Below are positions 8,740 through 16,165 of a stretch of 64,000 nt of DNA, piece by piece. Both the position numbers and the translations under genes were made by a program. The DNA is from Microbacterium sp. SORGH_AS_0888 (GTDB lineage: Bacteria > Actinomycetota > Actinomycetes > Actinomycetales > Microbacteriaceae), in NCBI RefSeq assembly GCF_030818905.1, contig NZ_JAUTAZ010000001.1:2046001-2110000 (forward strand), in the 5' to 3' direction. A model generated the notes under the pieces. It saw only the letters and a list, made by a program, of their open reading frames with translations. It did no database searches and was not told the DNA's origin. Numbering within the stretch: the stretch's first letter is position 1; every line of letters begins with the position of its first letter.

Positions 8740-9321
8740 TCACCGAGCCCGCGCAGCGAGGTCGACGTCGTCGCCGTGCCACAGGTCGCCGCACTCGACC
8801 GCCTCGGCGCCGTGGGCGGCGAGATACGGCCCCGCGCCGCGGTCGCCCGCGACCCCGTCGGCGAGCGCGGACCAGTGCGCGCGACCGATCAGCACGGGGT
8901 GCCCGGGGCGACCCCCGTATGTCGCACGAGCCAGCGCATCGGATGTCGCCAACCCGCGCAGTCGACCGACGGCGGCTGCCGGCAGGTCTGGCGTGTCCAC
9001 CGTCGTCACGACGAGGGCGGCGGCATCCGTCTCCGCCGCCGCGGCGAGCCCCGCGCGCACCGAGGCCGATAGCCCTTCGCGCCAGTCGGAGACGGGCACG
9101 GTCACGGCACCCGGCGGCACGAGCGCGGCGACCTCCGCCTGCGCGGCGCCGATCGCGACGAGCACCGGGGCACAGCCCGCCTCGCGGAGCGCGGCGACCG
9201 CGCGGACCAGCCACGGCGTGCCGTCCGGGGTGCGGGCGAGACCCTTCGGGCCGCCGAACCGGGTGCCCGCGCCTGCCGCGAGCACGAGCCCGGCCGTGCC
9301 GGGGGGCGGGGACACGCTCAT
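8740..9321 (-). CDS. mocA: Molybdenum cofactor nucleotidyltransferase (MocA/MobA-like)
   Basis: 193 residues. NTP-transferase fold protein likely to cytidylate molybdopterin for xanthine dehydrogenase-type enzymes. The N-terminal nucleotide loop GLVLAAGAGTRFGGPKGL is the MobA/MocA signature; VVTTVDTPDLPA supplies the metal-binding aspartate, and GRPGHPVLIGRAHW is typical of MocA. It is divergent from xdhC, another maturation gene for the same enzyme class, with about 50 bp between. A GlnR-like site lies in that gap. Cytidylyl versus guanylyl specificity cannot be read by eye; the xdhC linkage favours MocA. Confidence 0.88.
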   Translation of the reverse strand: MSVSPPPGTAGLVLAAGAGTRFGGPKGLARTPDGTPWLVRAVAALREAGCAPVLVAIGAAQAEVAALVPPGAVTVPVSDWREGLSASVRAGLAAAAETDAAALVVTTVDTPDLPAAAVGRLRGLATSDALARATYGGRPGHPVLIGRAHWSALADGVAGDRGAGPYLAAHGAEAVECGDLWHGDDVDLAARAR

Positions 9322-9332
9322 GGCCGCCCAGC

Positions 9333-9348
9333 GTAGCGCGCACGAAAC
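9333..9348. promoter_or_regulatory. GlnR-box-like site between mocA and xdhC
   Basis: GTAGC-N6-GAAAC, one base from the actinobacterial GlnR pattern GTnAC-N6-GAAAC. The same GTAGC variant with identical spacing appears upstream of the amidohydrolase at 31114-31129. The TACGCT-like -10 of mocA (minus strand) overlaps its left end. Confidence 0.45.
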
Positions 9349-9371
9349 ACGATCGGGTTAGCGTGACTCGC

Positions 9372-10500
9372 ATGCTCGAGCTTGCCACCGACCTGCTGCC
9401 CCTGCTGCGGGCGGGCGAGACGGTCGCGGTCGTCACGGTCGTGCGGGTCGCCCGCAGTGCGCCGCGCGGAGCCGGCGCCGCCATGGCCGTGACCCGCGAC
9501 GCCCGCGTCATCGGATCGATCTCAGGTCGGCTGCGTCGAGACGGATGCGGTCGCCCTCGCCCTCGCCGCCCTCGGCGGCGGCCGCGGGCGGACCTCGCGC
9601 TTCGGGTTCAGCGACGAGCAGGCGTTCGCCGCGGGACTCGCCTGCGGCGGCTCGATCGACGCCGTCATCAGCGTGCTGCATCCGGACGACCGCACCGCGA
9701 TCACGGCGCTCGAAGGCGCGGCGGCCGGGAGACGGGCGACCGTCGGCATCGTCGTCGCCGGCACCCGGGCGGGCGAGCTGGTCGACGCCGAGCAGGTCGC
9801 ACCGGAGGCCGCGGCATCCGTGTCCGCCGACGGCATCGCACGGGAGACGGGCGAGATCCTGGTCGTGGGAGCCGTGCCGCCGCCGCGACTGCTGATCCTC
9901 GGCGCCGGCGAGCATGCCGCCGCGCTGTGCCGGGTGGCCAGTGCTGTCGGCTTCGCCGTGACGGTGTGCGACGTGTGGGAGCTGCTGGTGACGCCGGAGC
10001 GGTTCCCCGAGGCCGTCGAGCTCGTCGTCGACGCTCCACACGAGTACCTGCGCTCGCTCGGCGAGGACGACATCGACGCGCGGACCGCGGTGTGCGTGCT
10101 GACGCACGACGTCCGTCTCGACGTGCCGGCCCTGCGCGAGGCGCTGCGGATGCCGGTGGGTTTCGTCGGCGCGATGGGTGCCCGCTCGACCGTCGCACGC
10201 CGCGCGGACCTGCTGCGCACCGCGGGGGTGGACGAGGCATCGCTCGCGCGACTGCGCTCGCCGCTCGGACTCGACCTCGGGGGCGCCTCCCCCGCCGAGA
10301 CGGCGCTCGCAGCCCTCGCCGAGATCACCGCCGTGCGCCACGGCGGGAGCGGGCTTCCGCTGCGCGAGCGCACGGGGCGGCTGCACCCGGCGGGCGCCGC
10401 CGCCGTGCGAGCCGCGGCGCCGGGAGCCGAGGCCGCGGCGCCGGCGGCATCCGCCGTGCCCACCGCATCCGTCTCCGCACCGTCCTGCGCGATCGGCTGA
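9372..10500 (+). pseudogene. xdhC: XdhC-type maturation protein, interrupted by a one-base frameshift
   Basis: XdhC family proteins insert sulfurated molybdenum cofactor into xanthine dehydrogenase. The first part (from ATG 9372, or GTG 9363) encodes MLELATDLLPLLRAGETVAV and ends VIGSISG in one frame. From about 9529 the expected continuation GCVETDAVALALAALGGG appears in the next frame and runs cleanly through the Rossmann part (LLILGAGEHAAAL, GFVGAMGARSTVARR) to 10500. Removing one base near 9526-9528 restores the family motif SGGCVE and one open frame of about 375 codons. This is either a sequence error or a recent mutation. The C-terminal tail is Ala/Ser/Pro-rich and unlike the family core. 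Confidence 0.8.
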
Positions 10501-10549
10501 GCCCGGCGCGCCGGGTGCTAGTCTCGCGGCACTGCGTGTCCTATCACCA

Positions 10550-10611
10550 TGGGCTTCGGCCCAGGGCGGGGACTGCGGCGAACCCTTTCGTCTCAGAACC
10601 CGCCCAGGAGG
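10550..10611 (+). promoter_or_regulatory. Structured 5' leader of the nucleoside phosphorylase
   Basis: A TAGTCT -10 near 10519-10524 would start a leader of about 90 nt. It contains TGGGC-TTCG-GCCCA (10550-10563), a stable UUCG-capped hairpin. A second stem pairs GGGCGGG (10564-10570) with CCCGCCC (10599-10605). AGGAGG (10606-10611) follows immediately, with ATG at 10618. The second stem abuts the ribosome site, so folding could gate translation. It does not match a riboswitch consensus I can recall with confidence. Confidence 0.5.
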
Positions 10612-10617
10612 TAGGTC

Positions 10618-11385
10618 ATGTCCGCATCCGTCGACAAGTCCCAGGCCGGCATCGGCGTCCGGCAGTATCACATCGGCATCGCGCCGGGCGAGGTCTCGAG
10701 CGTCGCGCTCCTGCCCGGCGACCCGTTCCGGGTCCCGCTCGTCGCGGAGTTCCTCAGCGACGTCCGTGAGGTCGCCTTCAGCCGCGAGCACCGCACCATG
10801 ACCGGCTGGTACAAGGGTCGGCACATCACCGCGACCTCGACCGGGATGGGGTGCCCCTCGACCGCGATCGCGGTGGAGGAGCTGGCCCGCGTGGGCGTCA
10901 CGAGCGTCATCCGGGTCGGCAGCTCCGGCGGGCTGCAGGCGGGGATCGAGCCGGGAGACCTGCTCGTGAGCGAGGGCAGCTTCCGCAACGACGGCACGAC
11001 CGACGCCTACCTGCCGAAGGGCTTCCCGGCCGTCCCGGATCTCGAGCTGACCGCGTCCCTGGCCCGCCATGCCGCGCGTCTGGCCGAGGCATCCGGCACG
11101 CGCTCCTACACCGGGATCAGCGTGAGCGACGATGCGTTCTACGCCGAGACCCCCGAGTGGATCGGACAGCTCAACCGCATGGGGATCCTGAACGTCGAGA
11201 TGGAGGCGTCCGCGCTGTACGTCGTCGCACGCCTGCGGGGGCTGCGCGCCGGCATGGTCTGCGCGTGCTCGAGCAACCTCGTCGACGGGACCTCGCTCTA
11301 CGACGAGAAGAACAGCGCCCTCAAGGACGGCTGGATGCGGTCGATCGAGGCCGCGCTGGAGACCGCCGTCGAGCTCGAGCTGTAG
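10618..11385 (+). CDS. Nucleoside phosphorylase (purine/uridine phosphorylase family)
   Basis: 255 residues. Phosphorolysis of a nucleoside to free base and ribose-1-phosphate; PNP_UDP_1 fold. Hallmarks are VALLPGDPFRVPLVAEFL (phosphate-binding loop), STGMGCPSTAIAVEEL, the VIRVGSSGGLQ strand, and NVEMEASALYVVARL with the ribose-binding Met-Glu pair. Length and the E-M-E-A region fit the DeoD/Udp hexameric class. The neighbours (XdhC, MocA and, further on, adenosine deaminases) favour purine nucleosides, but uridine phosphorylase is not excluded. It has its own promoter, a structured leader and a strong AGGAGG site. Confidence 0.88.
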   Translation: MSASVDKSQAGIGVRQYHIGIAPGEVSSVALLPGDPFRVPLVAEFLSDVREVAFSREHRTMTGWYKGRHITATSTGMGCPSTAIAVEELARVGVTSVIRVGSSGGLQAGIEPGDLLVSEGSFRNDGTTDAYLPKGFPAVPDLELTASLARHAARLAEASGTRSYTGISVSDDAFYAETPEWIGQLNRMGILNVEMEASALYVVARLRGLRAGMVCACSSNLVDGTSLYDEKNSALKDGWMRSIEAALETAVELEL

Positions 11386-11411
11386 CGCATCCGCATCCGC
11401 GTCCGCGTCGA

Positions 11412-11455
11412 AAACGTGCGTCCGCACAGCGAATTCGCTGCGCGGACGCACGTTT
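11412..11455. repeat. 44-bp near-perfect palindrome
   Basis: AAACGTGCGTCCGC (11412-11425) and its exact complement (11442-11455) flank CAGCGAATTCGCTG, itself a perfect palindrome; only one base pair in the whole element is mismatched. It lies between the convergent nucleoside phosphorylase and MDR oxidoreductase genes. It may act as a bidirectional terminator, or be a dispersed palindromic repeat like the one at 1738-1810. Confidence 0.75.
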
Positions 11456-11498
11456 CGGTCGCGGTCGTGGGGCGCACACGCCGCGCCCCACCGCCGCA

Positions 11499-12476
11499 TC
11501 AGGGCCGGAGGAGCACCTTGCCGACCCGGCCGGGCTCGAAGTTCTCGCGGGCCGCCGCGGCGATGTCGTCGAAGGAGTGCACGGACGAGACCGGCAAGGT
11601 CAGCACCCCCTCGCGGATGCGGGTGACCAGCTCGCCGAGCAGTGCGCCGCGCCGGGCGGGCTCCATCGCGGAGCTGACCTTGCTGCCCCAGAAGCCCTTG
11701 ACCGTCAGCTGACGGAAGATGACGTCTCCCGAGCTGATCTCCATGACGGGCGAGGCCATCGCGCCGAACACGACAAGCGTGCCGTTCTCGGCGAGGAGCG
11801 AGAGCACCTCGCCGCTGGCCGCGCCGCCCACGGAATCCACGCCCGCCACGATCGGTGCGCCGCCAGTGATCGCGGCGACCCGCTCGCGCCAGTCGTCCGC
11901 GTCCGTCGCCACGACGTCGCCGATGCCGAGCGCGGCCAGCTCGTCGACGCCCGCCGCACGCCGCACGAGTCCGAGGACGTGGATGCCGCGCGCCGCGGCG
12001 AGCTGCGCCACGAGGCGCCCGACGGCGCCGTTGGCGGCGTTCTGCACGATCCAGGCTCCGGGCTCGAGCTCCAGGAACTCGAGGAGCGTGATCGCGCTGA
12101 ACGGCATCGACACGAGCTGGGAGGCGGTCTCATCGTCGACGTCGTCGGTCACCGGGATGAGCGCCGCCGCGTTCGCCACGAAGTACTCCGCCCATACCCC
12201 GAAGGTGCCGCCGGTCGCGACCCGCTGGCCCACCGTCAGGTTCTCGACGCCCTCTCCGAGGGCGTCGACGACCCCGACGGCCTCGGTGCCCGCGCGGGCG
12301 GGCAGCTCGGGCTTGTACCCGTAGGTGCCGCGCACGGTCCACAGGTCGTGGTTGTGGATGGGGCTGAGGAGGGTCCGCACCCGTACCTGCCCGGGGCCGG
12401 GCTCGGGGGTGTCGACCTCTTCGACGGCGAGGACCTCGGCGGGATCGCCGAAGGAGTGGTGAACGAGAGCGCGCAT
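11499..12476 (-). CDS. Zinc-independent MDR oxidoreductase (quinone/enoyl reductase-like)
   Basis: 325 residues from the preferred ATG 12476 (MRALVHHSFGDPAEVL); a 14-codon in-frame extension exists upstream but lacks family features. Medium-chain dehydrogenase/reductase: a GroES-like N-terminal domain, then a Rossmann domain with NAANGAVGRLVAQLAAARG. The cysteine ligands of zinc alcohol dehydrogenases are absent (HNHDLWTVRGTYG at the usual catalytic-zinc region), which fits the quinone oxidoreductase/trans-2-enoyl reductase branch using NADPH. It is followed upstream by the DUF1304 gene on the same strand (49 bp). Substrate unknown. Confidence 0.85.
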   Translation of the reverse strand: MRALVHHSFGDPAEVLAVEEVDTPEPGPGQVRVRTLLSPIHNHDLWTVRGTYGYKPELPARAGTEAVGVVDALGEGVENLTVGQRVATGGTFGVWAEYFVANAAALIPVTDDVDDETASQLVSMPFSAITLLEFLELEPGAWIVQNAANGAVGRLVAQLAAARGIHVLGLVRRAAGVDELAALGIGDVVATDADDWRERVAAITGGAPIVAGVDSVGGAASGEVLSLLAENGTLVVFGAMASPVMEISSGDVIFRQLTVKGFWGSKVSSAMEPARRGALLGELVTRIREGVLTLPVSSVHSFDDIAAAARENFEPGRVGKVLLRP

Positions 12477-12525
12477 GAGATCTCCTGTCTCGATAGCGGG
12501 GACGGATGCCGTCGGCATCCGTGGG

Positions 12526-12912
12526 TCAGAGGAACAGCCCGATGACGGTCGCGATGACGGCGAGCAGCGGCAGGAAGCCCTGCTTCAGGGCGGCACCGCG
12601 CTTGTCCGGCGAGCTGAGGAGGAGCACGAGGGCAGCCGCGAGCATCGAGCCGGCACCGGTGAGCACGAGCGTGAGGCCGACGGCGGGCGCCCCCGTCGCC
12701 GTGACGATGATCCCGAGGAAGACCGCGAGCGCGAGGAACAGGTTGTAGAACCCCTGGTTGAACGCGAGCGCACGGGTCACCTCGACCTCGGCGTCGCGCG
12801 TGCCGAAGGTCTTGCGGGCCTGCGGCCCGTCCCAGGCGAGCGACTCCATCCAGAAGATGTAGACGTGGAGCGCGGCCGCGAGGCCTGCGAGCACGAGTCC
12901 GGCGATGATCAT
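12526..12912 (-). CDS. DUF1304 family small membrane protein
   Basis: 128 residues from ATG 12912 (MIIAGLVLAGLAAALHVYIF). Four transmembrane helices fill the protein; the conserved segments HVYIFWMESLAWD and FNQGFYNLFLALAVFLG are DUF1304 signatures. Function is unknown for the family. It is divergent from a TetR gene with a symmetric operator between them, so it is probably the regulated target, possibly with the MDR oxidoreductase that follows it. Inner-membrane location. Confidence 0.88.
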   Translation of the reverse strand: MIIAGLVLAGLAAALHVYIFWMESLAWDGPQARKTFGTRDAEVEVTRALAFNQGFYNLFLALAVFLGIIVTATGAPAVGLTLVLTGAGSMLAAALVLLLSSPDKRGAALKQGFLPLLAVIATVIGLFL

Positions 12913-12933
12913 GACTTCCCCCTCGATTATTGG

Positions 12934-12967
12934 AACGACCGTTTCACTATATACTGGAACGGTCGTT
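12934..12967. promoter_or_regulatory. TetR operator with divergent promoter
   Basis: AACGACCGTT (12934-12943) and AACGGTCGTT (12958-12967) are exact inverted copies, centres 24 bp apart, flanking an AT-rich ACTATATACT core. TATACT at 12950-12955 gives a rightward -10 and its complement TATAGT a leftward one. Occupation of both half-sites would shut both the TetR gene and the DUF1304 gene. Symmetry and position are seen; binding is inferred. Confidence 0.65.
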
Positions 12968-12987
12968 TTACAAACCGGAGGCATCGG

Positions 12988-13566
12988 ATGGGTCGCTCAC
13001 GCAGCTTCGTCGAGACGGAGGCGGTCCGCGCCGCGCGCGGCGTGTTCTGGGACCGCGGCTACGCCGAGACCGCCGTGCCCGAGCTCGAACGCGCGACCGG
13101 GCTCGGACGCTCGAGCCTGTACCACGGCTTCGGCAGCAAGCGCGGACTGTTCGACGCCGCCGTCACGAGCTATCTCGACGAGGTCGTGCGACCGCGTCTC
13201 GCACCGCTGCAGACGACATCCGTCGCGCCCGGCGCGCTCGCGACCTATCTCACGGGCCTGCGCGCAGCGATGGCCGACGGCACGACGCAGCTCGCCACGC
13301 ACGGCTGTCTGCTGATGAACGCGGCCACCACGAGCACGGTCGACGACGACGCGCTGCGCCAGGTCGTCCGCTCCTACCGGGCCGAGCTCGCCACCGCGTT
13401 CGCGGCCGGCGTGGACGCGGCGCGCCCCGAGCTCGGCGACGACGCCCGCGCGCAGCTGGCGACCTCGTGCACCGCGCACGTCGTGGCGGCGATGTCGATC
13501 GTGCGCGCCGACCCGGCGGCGGCGGTCGAGTTCCTCGACAGCGCGCTGCGCCTCGTGCGGGCCTGA
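12988..13566 (+). CDS. TetR family transcriptional regulator
   Basis: 192 residues. The N-terminal TetR HTH (about 5-55) reads FVETEAVRAARGVFWDRGY, then TGLGRSSLYHGFGSKRGLFDAAV; the C-terminal ligand-binding helices are of the AcrR/YcdC kind. GGAG lies 9 bases before ATG 12988. The inverted repeat at 12934-12967 sits directly upstream. It likely represses itself and the divergent DUF1304-MDR oxidoreductase unit. The ligand is unknown; oxidoreductase targets suggest an electrophile or xenobiotic, but this is conjecture. Confidence 0.92.
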   Translation: MGRSRSFVETEAVRAARGVFWDRGYAETAVPELERATGLGRSSLYHGFGSKRGLFDAAVTSYLDEVVRPRLAPLQTTSVAPGALATYLTGLRAAMADGTTQLATHGCLLMNAATTSTVDDDALRQVVRSYRAELATAFAAGVDAARPELGDDARAQLATSCTAHVVAAMSIVRADPAAAVEFLDSALRLVRA

Positions 13567-13579
13567 CCCGCGGCGCGCA

Positions 13580-14731
13580 TCACCCTCGAGGAGGCACGCC
13601 CACGTAACGGGCCGAGGGCCGGATGATCTTCGGGTCCGCAGCCTGTTCGAGCACGTGGGCGGTCCAGCCGACCGTCCGTGCGACCGCGAAGGTCGCGGTG
13701 AACATCTCCCGCGGCACCCCGACCGCCTCCATCACGACCGCGGCGAACAGCTCGACGTTCGCGTGGAGCCCGCGCCCGGGCTTTGCCTCGGCGAGCAGCC
13801 GCTCGGCGAGGTCGGCATAGGCGAGCGCGAGCTCGACCCGATCGCCCCCGAGCTCGGCGGCGACGCGCTTGAGCAGCTCCGAGCGGGGATCGGCCGTGCG
13901 GTACACCGCATGGCCGAAGCCCATCAGCCGACGCCCCGCTGCCAGCTGATCGCGGATCCACGACTCCGCCCGCTCGAGCGAGCCGATCTCGTCGAGGGCG
14001 TCGAGCACGCGACTCGGCGCGCCGCCGTGCAGCGGACCCGTCAGCGCTCCGAGGGCGCCGGCGAGGCAGGACGCGACATCCGCCCCGGTCGAGGCGATCA
14101 CGCGCGCCGTGAACGTCGAGGCGTTGAACCCGTGATCCATCGTCGCGACGAGGTAGGCGGTGAGCGCGCCCTCCGCTGCCGCGGTCGGAACCCGTCCGGT
14201 GAGGGCGAACAGATAGTTCGCCACGACGCCGCGGTCGGCGAGCGGCCCCGCCTCCGGCTCGTGCCGGGCGAGGCGGGACGCGAACGCGAGCACCGACGGC
14301 GTCAGCGCCACGAACGCCAGCGCATCGCGGCGGCGTTCGTCCGGGGTGAGGTCGTAGAGCGGCCGTGAGCCGCGCACCGCGCCGGCGAGCGGATACGCGG
14401 CCTTCAGCACGCCCGTCGCATCGAGCCGTCCGCCCGACGCGGCCACGATGCCGCGAAGCATCTCCCGCAGAGCGGGGTCGAGCCGTGCGGCGGACGCCGC
14501 CTCCCGGCGGAAGGCGACGTGCTCGGCGACGGTGGGCACGGAGCCGTGCAGCAGCAGGTGCCACGCCTCCTCGAAGCTCGCGTGCGCGGCGAGGGCCGCG
14601 GCATCGTGGCCGCGGTAGCGGAACCTGCCGGCCAGCCCGTCGACCTCGCCGACGGCGGTCTCGGCGACGACGACGTTCGTGAGCCCGCGGGGCACGTCGA
14701 TCAGAGTGGGGTCGAAGCGATCGGTCGGCAT
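13580..14731 (-). CDS. Citrate synthase/2-methylcitrate synthase-like protein
   Basis: 383 residues, cytoplasmic. The citrate synthase fold is evident: [36 protein letters not shown] (first catalytic His) and [19 protein letters not shown] (second catalytic His). The third catalytic position reads [12 protein letters not shown], with Glu where classical enzymes have Asp (NVD); I recall the same Glu in related actinomycete proteins, so it may be a subfamily trait. Probable acyl-CoA/oxaloacetate condensation. Divergent from a second citrate synthase-like gene bearing an HTH, an arrangement I also recall in Streptomyces. Whether it makes citrate or methylcitrate is open. Confidence 0.88.
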   Translation of the reverse strand: MPTDRFDPTLIDVPRGLTNVVVAETAVGEVDGLAGRFRYRGHDAAALAAHASFEEAWHLLLHGSVPTVAEHVAFRREAASAARLDPALREMLRGIVAASGGRLDATGVLKAAYPLAGAVRGSRPLYDLTPDERRRDALAFVALTPSVLAFASRLARHEPEAGPLADRGVVANYLFALTGRVPTAAAEGALTAYLVATMDHGFNASTFTARVIASTGADVASCLAGALGALTGPLHGGAPSRVLDALDEIGSLERAESWIRDQLAAGRRLMGFGHAVYRTADPRSELLKRVAAELGGDRVELALAYADLAERLLAEAKPGRGLHANVELFAAVVMEAVGVPREMFTATFAVARTVGWTAHVLEQAADPKIIRPSARYVGVPPRG

Positions 14732-14855
14732 CCGGTGTCCTCCTGCACGTCTCGGTGTGCGTGCTCACACCCTCGTGCGCACATGGATGATCGTCAACGT
14801 TGATCCTGTCAATGGATGGCGATGCGGCAAGCCCGCGTCCCGTACGCTGCGGTGC

Positions 14856-16073
14856 GTGACGGATGCCGCATCCCCCCTGACCGCGGCCCAGGCCGCGGCG
14901 CGACTCGGGATCAAGGTCGAGACCCTGTACGCCTACGTCTCGCGCGGACGCCTCACCCGCCATCGCACCGCGGCGGGGTCGCTGTTCGACCCGCTCGAGA
15001 TCGAGGCGTTCGCCCGCGCACGGCGGCCCGGGACGCCGACGACGGCCCACGGCGGCGGCTCACCCCTCATGGTGCTCGACACCGACATCGCGCTCGTCGA
15101 GGACGACGAGCTGTACGTCCGGGGCCGTCCCGCGCGCGACCTGGCGACGCGACACGGGTTCGAGCAGGTCGCCGGATGGCTGCTCGGGAGCCCGCTCGAG
15201 GGCCCGCCCGCCGCGGCGTTCGCGCTCGAGGAGGTCGACGAGCGCGGCATCCGCTCCCTCGTGGCGGCGCTCCCGGCCGGACATTCGTCGCTGCACCGAT
15301 ACGAGGCGGCGCTGCTCTGGCTCGCCGCCTCCGATCCGCTGGCCGCGGAGACGACGACGGACGGCCTCGTCCACGCCGGCACGCGCTCGATCGCGGGCGC
15401 GGCCGCCGCGGTGTCGCGAGTGGACCCCGGGGAGGCGGCCACCATCGCTCAGCGCCTCGCGCACGGATGGGCGCCGGATGCGGACGCGTCGCTCGCGCGG
15501 CTCCTCGACGCCGCTCTCGTGCTGCTCGTCGACCACGACCTGGCGGTGTCGACGCTCGCCGCCCGGGCAGCAGCATCCGCCCGCGCCTCCGCATACGGCG
15601 TGATCGCGGCGGGCCTCGGGGCGATGGACTCGGCGCTGCACGGCAACGCGAGCGTGGCGGCGGTGCGGACGATCCGCCGCATGAGGGACGGCGCAACGGC
15701 GCACCGCGCGCTGGGTGACACGGTCGCCACCGAGCCGGGCGGCCTCCCCGGGTTCGGGCACTTCCTGTACACCGGGATCGACGCCCGCGCCGACGTGCTG
15801 CTGACGATGCTGCGCGAGGTGCCCGACGCGCGACCGACGATCGAGGCGGTCGACGCCCTCGCCGCCGAGGCGGAACGCGTCGCCCGTCTCCGGCCCAACG
15901 TGGACCTGGCCCTCGCCGCGATCGTCACGGCCTTCGATCTGCCGGCCGACGCGGGCACCGCCCTGTTCGCGATCGCGCGCTCGGCCGGCTGGATCGCGCA
16001 CGCCGTCGACGAGTATCGGCGGCCGCCGCTGCGTCTGCGCCCGCAGGGCCGTTACGTCGATCCGGCCCCCTGA
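14856..16073 (+). CDS. Citrate synthase-like protein with N-terminal helix-turn-helix
   Basis: 405 residues from GTG 14856. Residues 1-55 (TAAQAAARLGIKVETLYAYVSRGRLTRH) are a MerR/excisionase-type HTH as in DNA-binding helix-17 proteins. Residues about 70-405 are a citrate synthase fold keeping DSALHGNAS, LPGFGHFLY and NVDLALAAIV at the three catalytic positions, and GWIAHAVDEY near the end. A TACGCT -10 ends just before GTG, suggesting a leaderless transcript. It may be a DNA-binding regulator that senses acyl-CoA or oxaloacetate, or a bifunctional enzyme. It sits divergent from the Glu-variant citrate synthase at 13580-14731, its most obvious target or partner. Confidence 0.85.
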   Translation: MTDAASPLTAAQAAARLGIKVETLYAYVSRGRLTRHRTAAGSLFDPLEIEAFARARRPGTPTTAHGGGSPLMVLDTDIALVEDDELYVRGRPARDLATRHGFEQVAGWLLGSPLEGPPAAAFALEEVDERGIRSLVAALPAGHSSLHRYEAALLWLAASDPLAAETTTDGLVHAGTRSIAGAAAAVSRVDPGEAATIAQRLAHGWAPDADASLARLLDAALVLLVDHDLAVSTLAARAAASARASAYGVIAAGLGAMDSALHGNASVAAVRTIRRMRDGATAHRALGDTVATEPGGLPGFGHFLYTGIDARADVLLTMLREVPDARPTIEAVDALAAEAERVARLRPNVDLALAAIVTAFDLPADAGTALFAIARSAGWIAHAVDEYRRPPLRLRPQGRYVDPAP

Positions 16074-16165
16074 CCCGATCGATACGGCGAGCCGCAACGG
16101 CGCCCGGGCCCGCACGGAACGCACCGGTGCCCGCCCGGTGCCCGCTGCAGCGGGGATGCCGCGGC

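Noticed and set aside
10519..10617. Known purine, ZTP, TPP or preQ1 riboswitch in the phosphorylase leader
   Set aside because: No consensus core of these classes could be aligned by eye; kept only as a structured leader.
16074..16165. Terminator or repeat between the HTH-citrate synthase and ilvD
   Set aside because: Only a short CCGGTGCCCG direct duplication and weak hairpins were visible, not enough to call.
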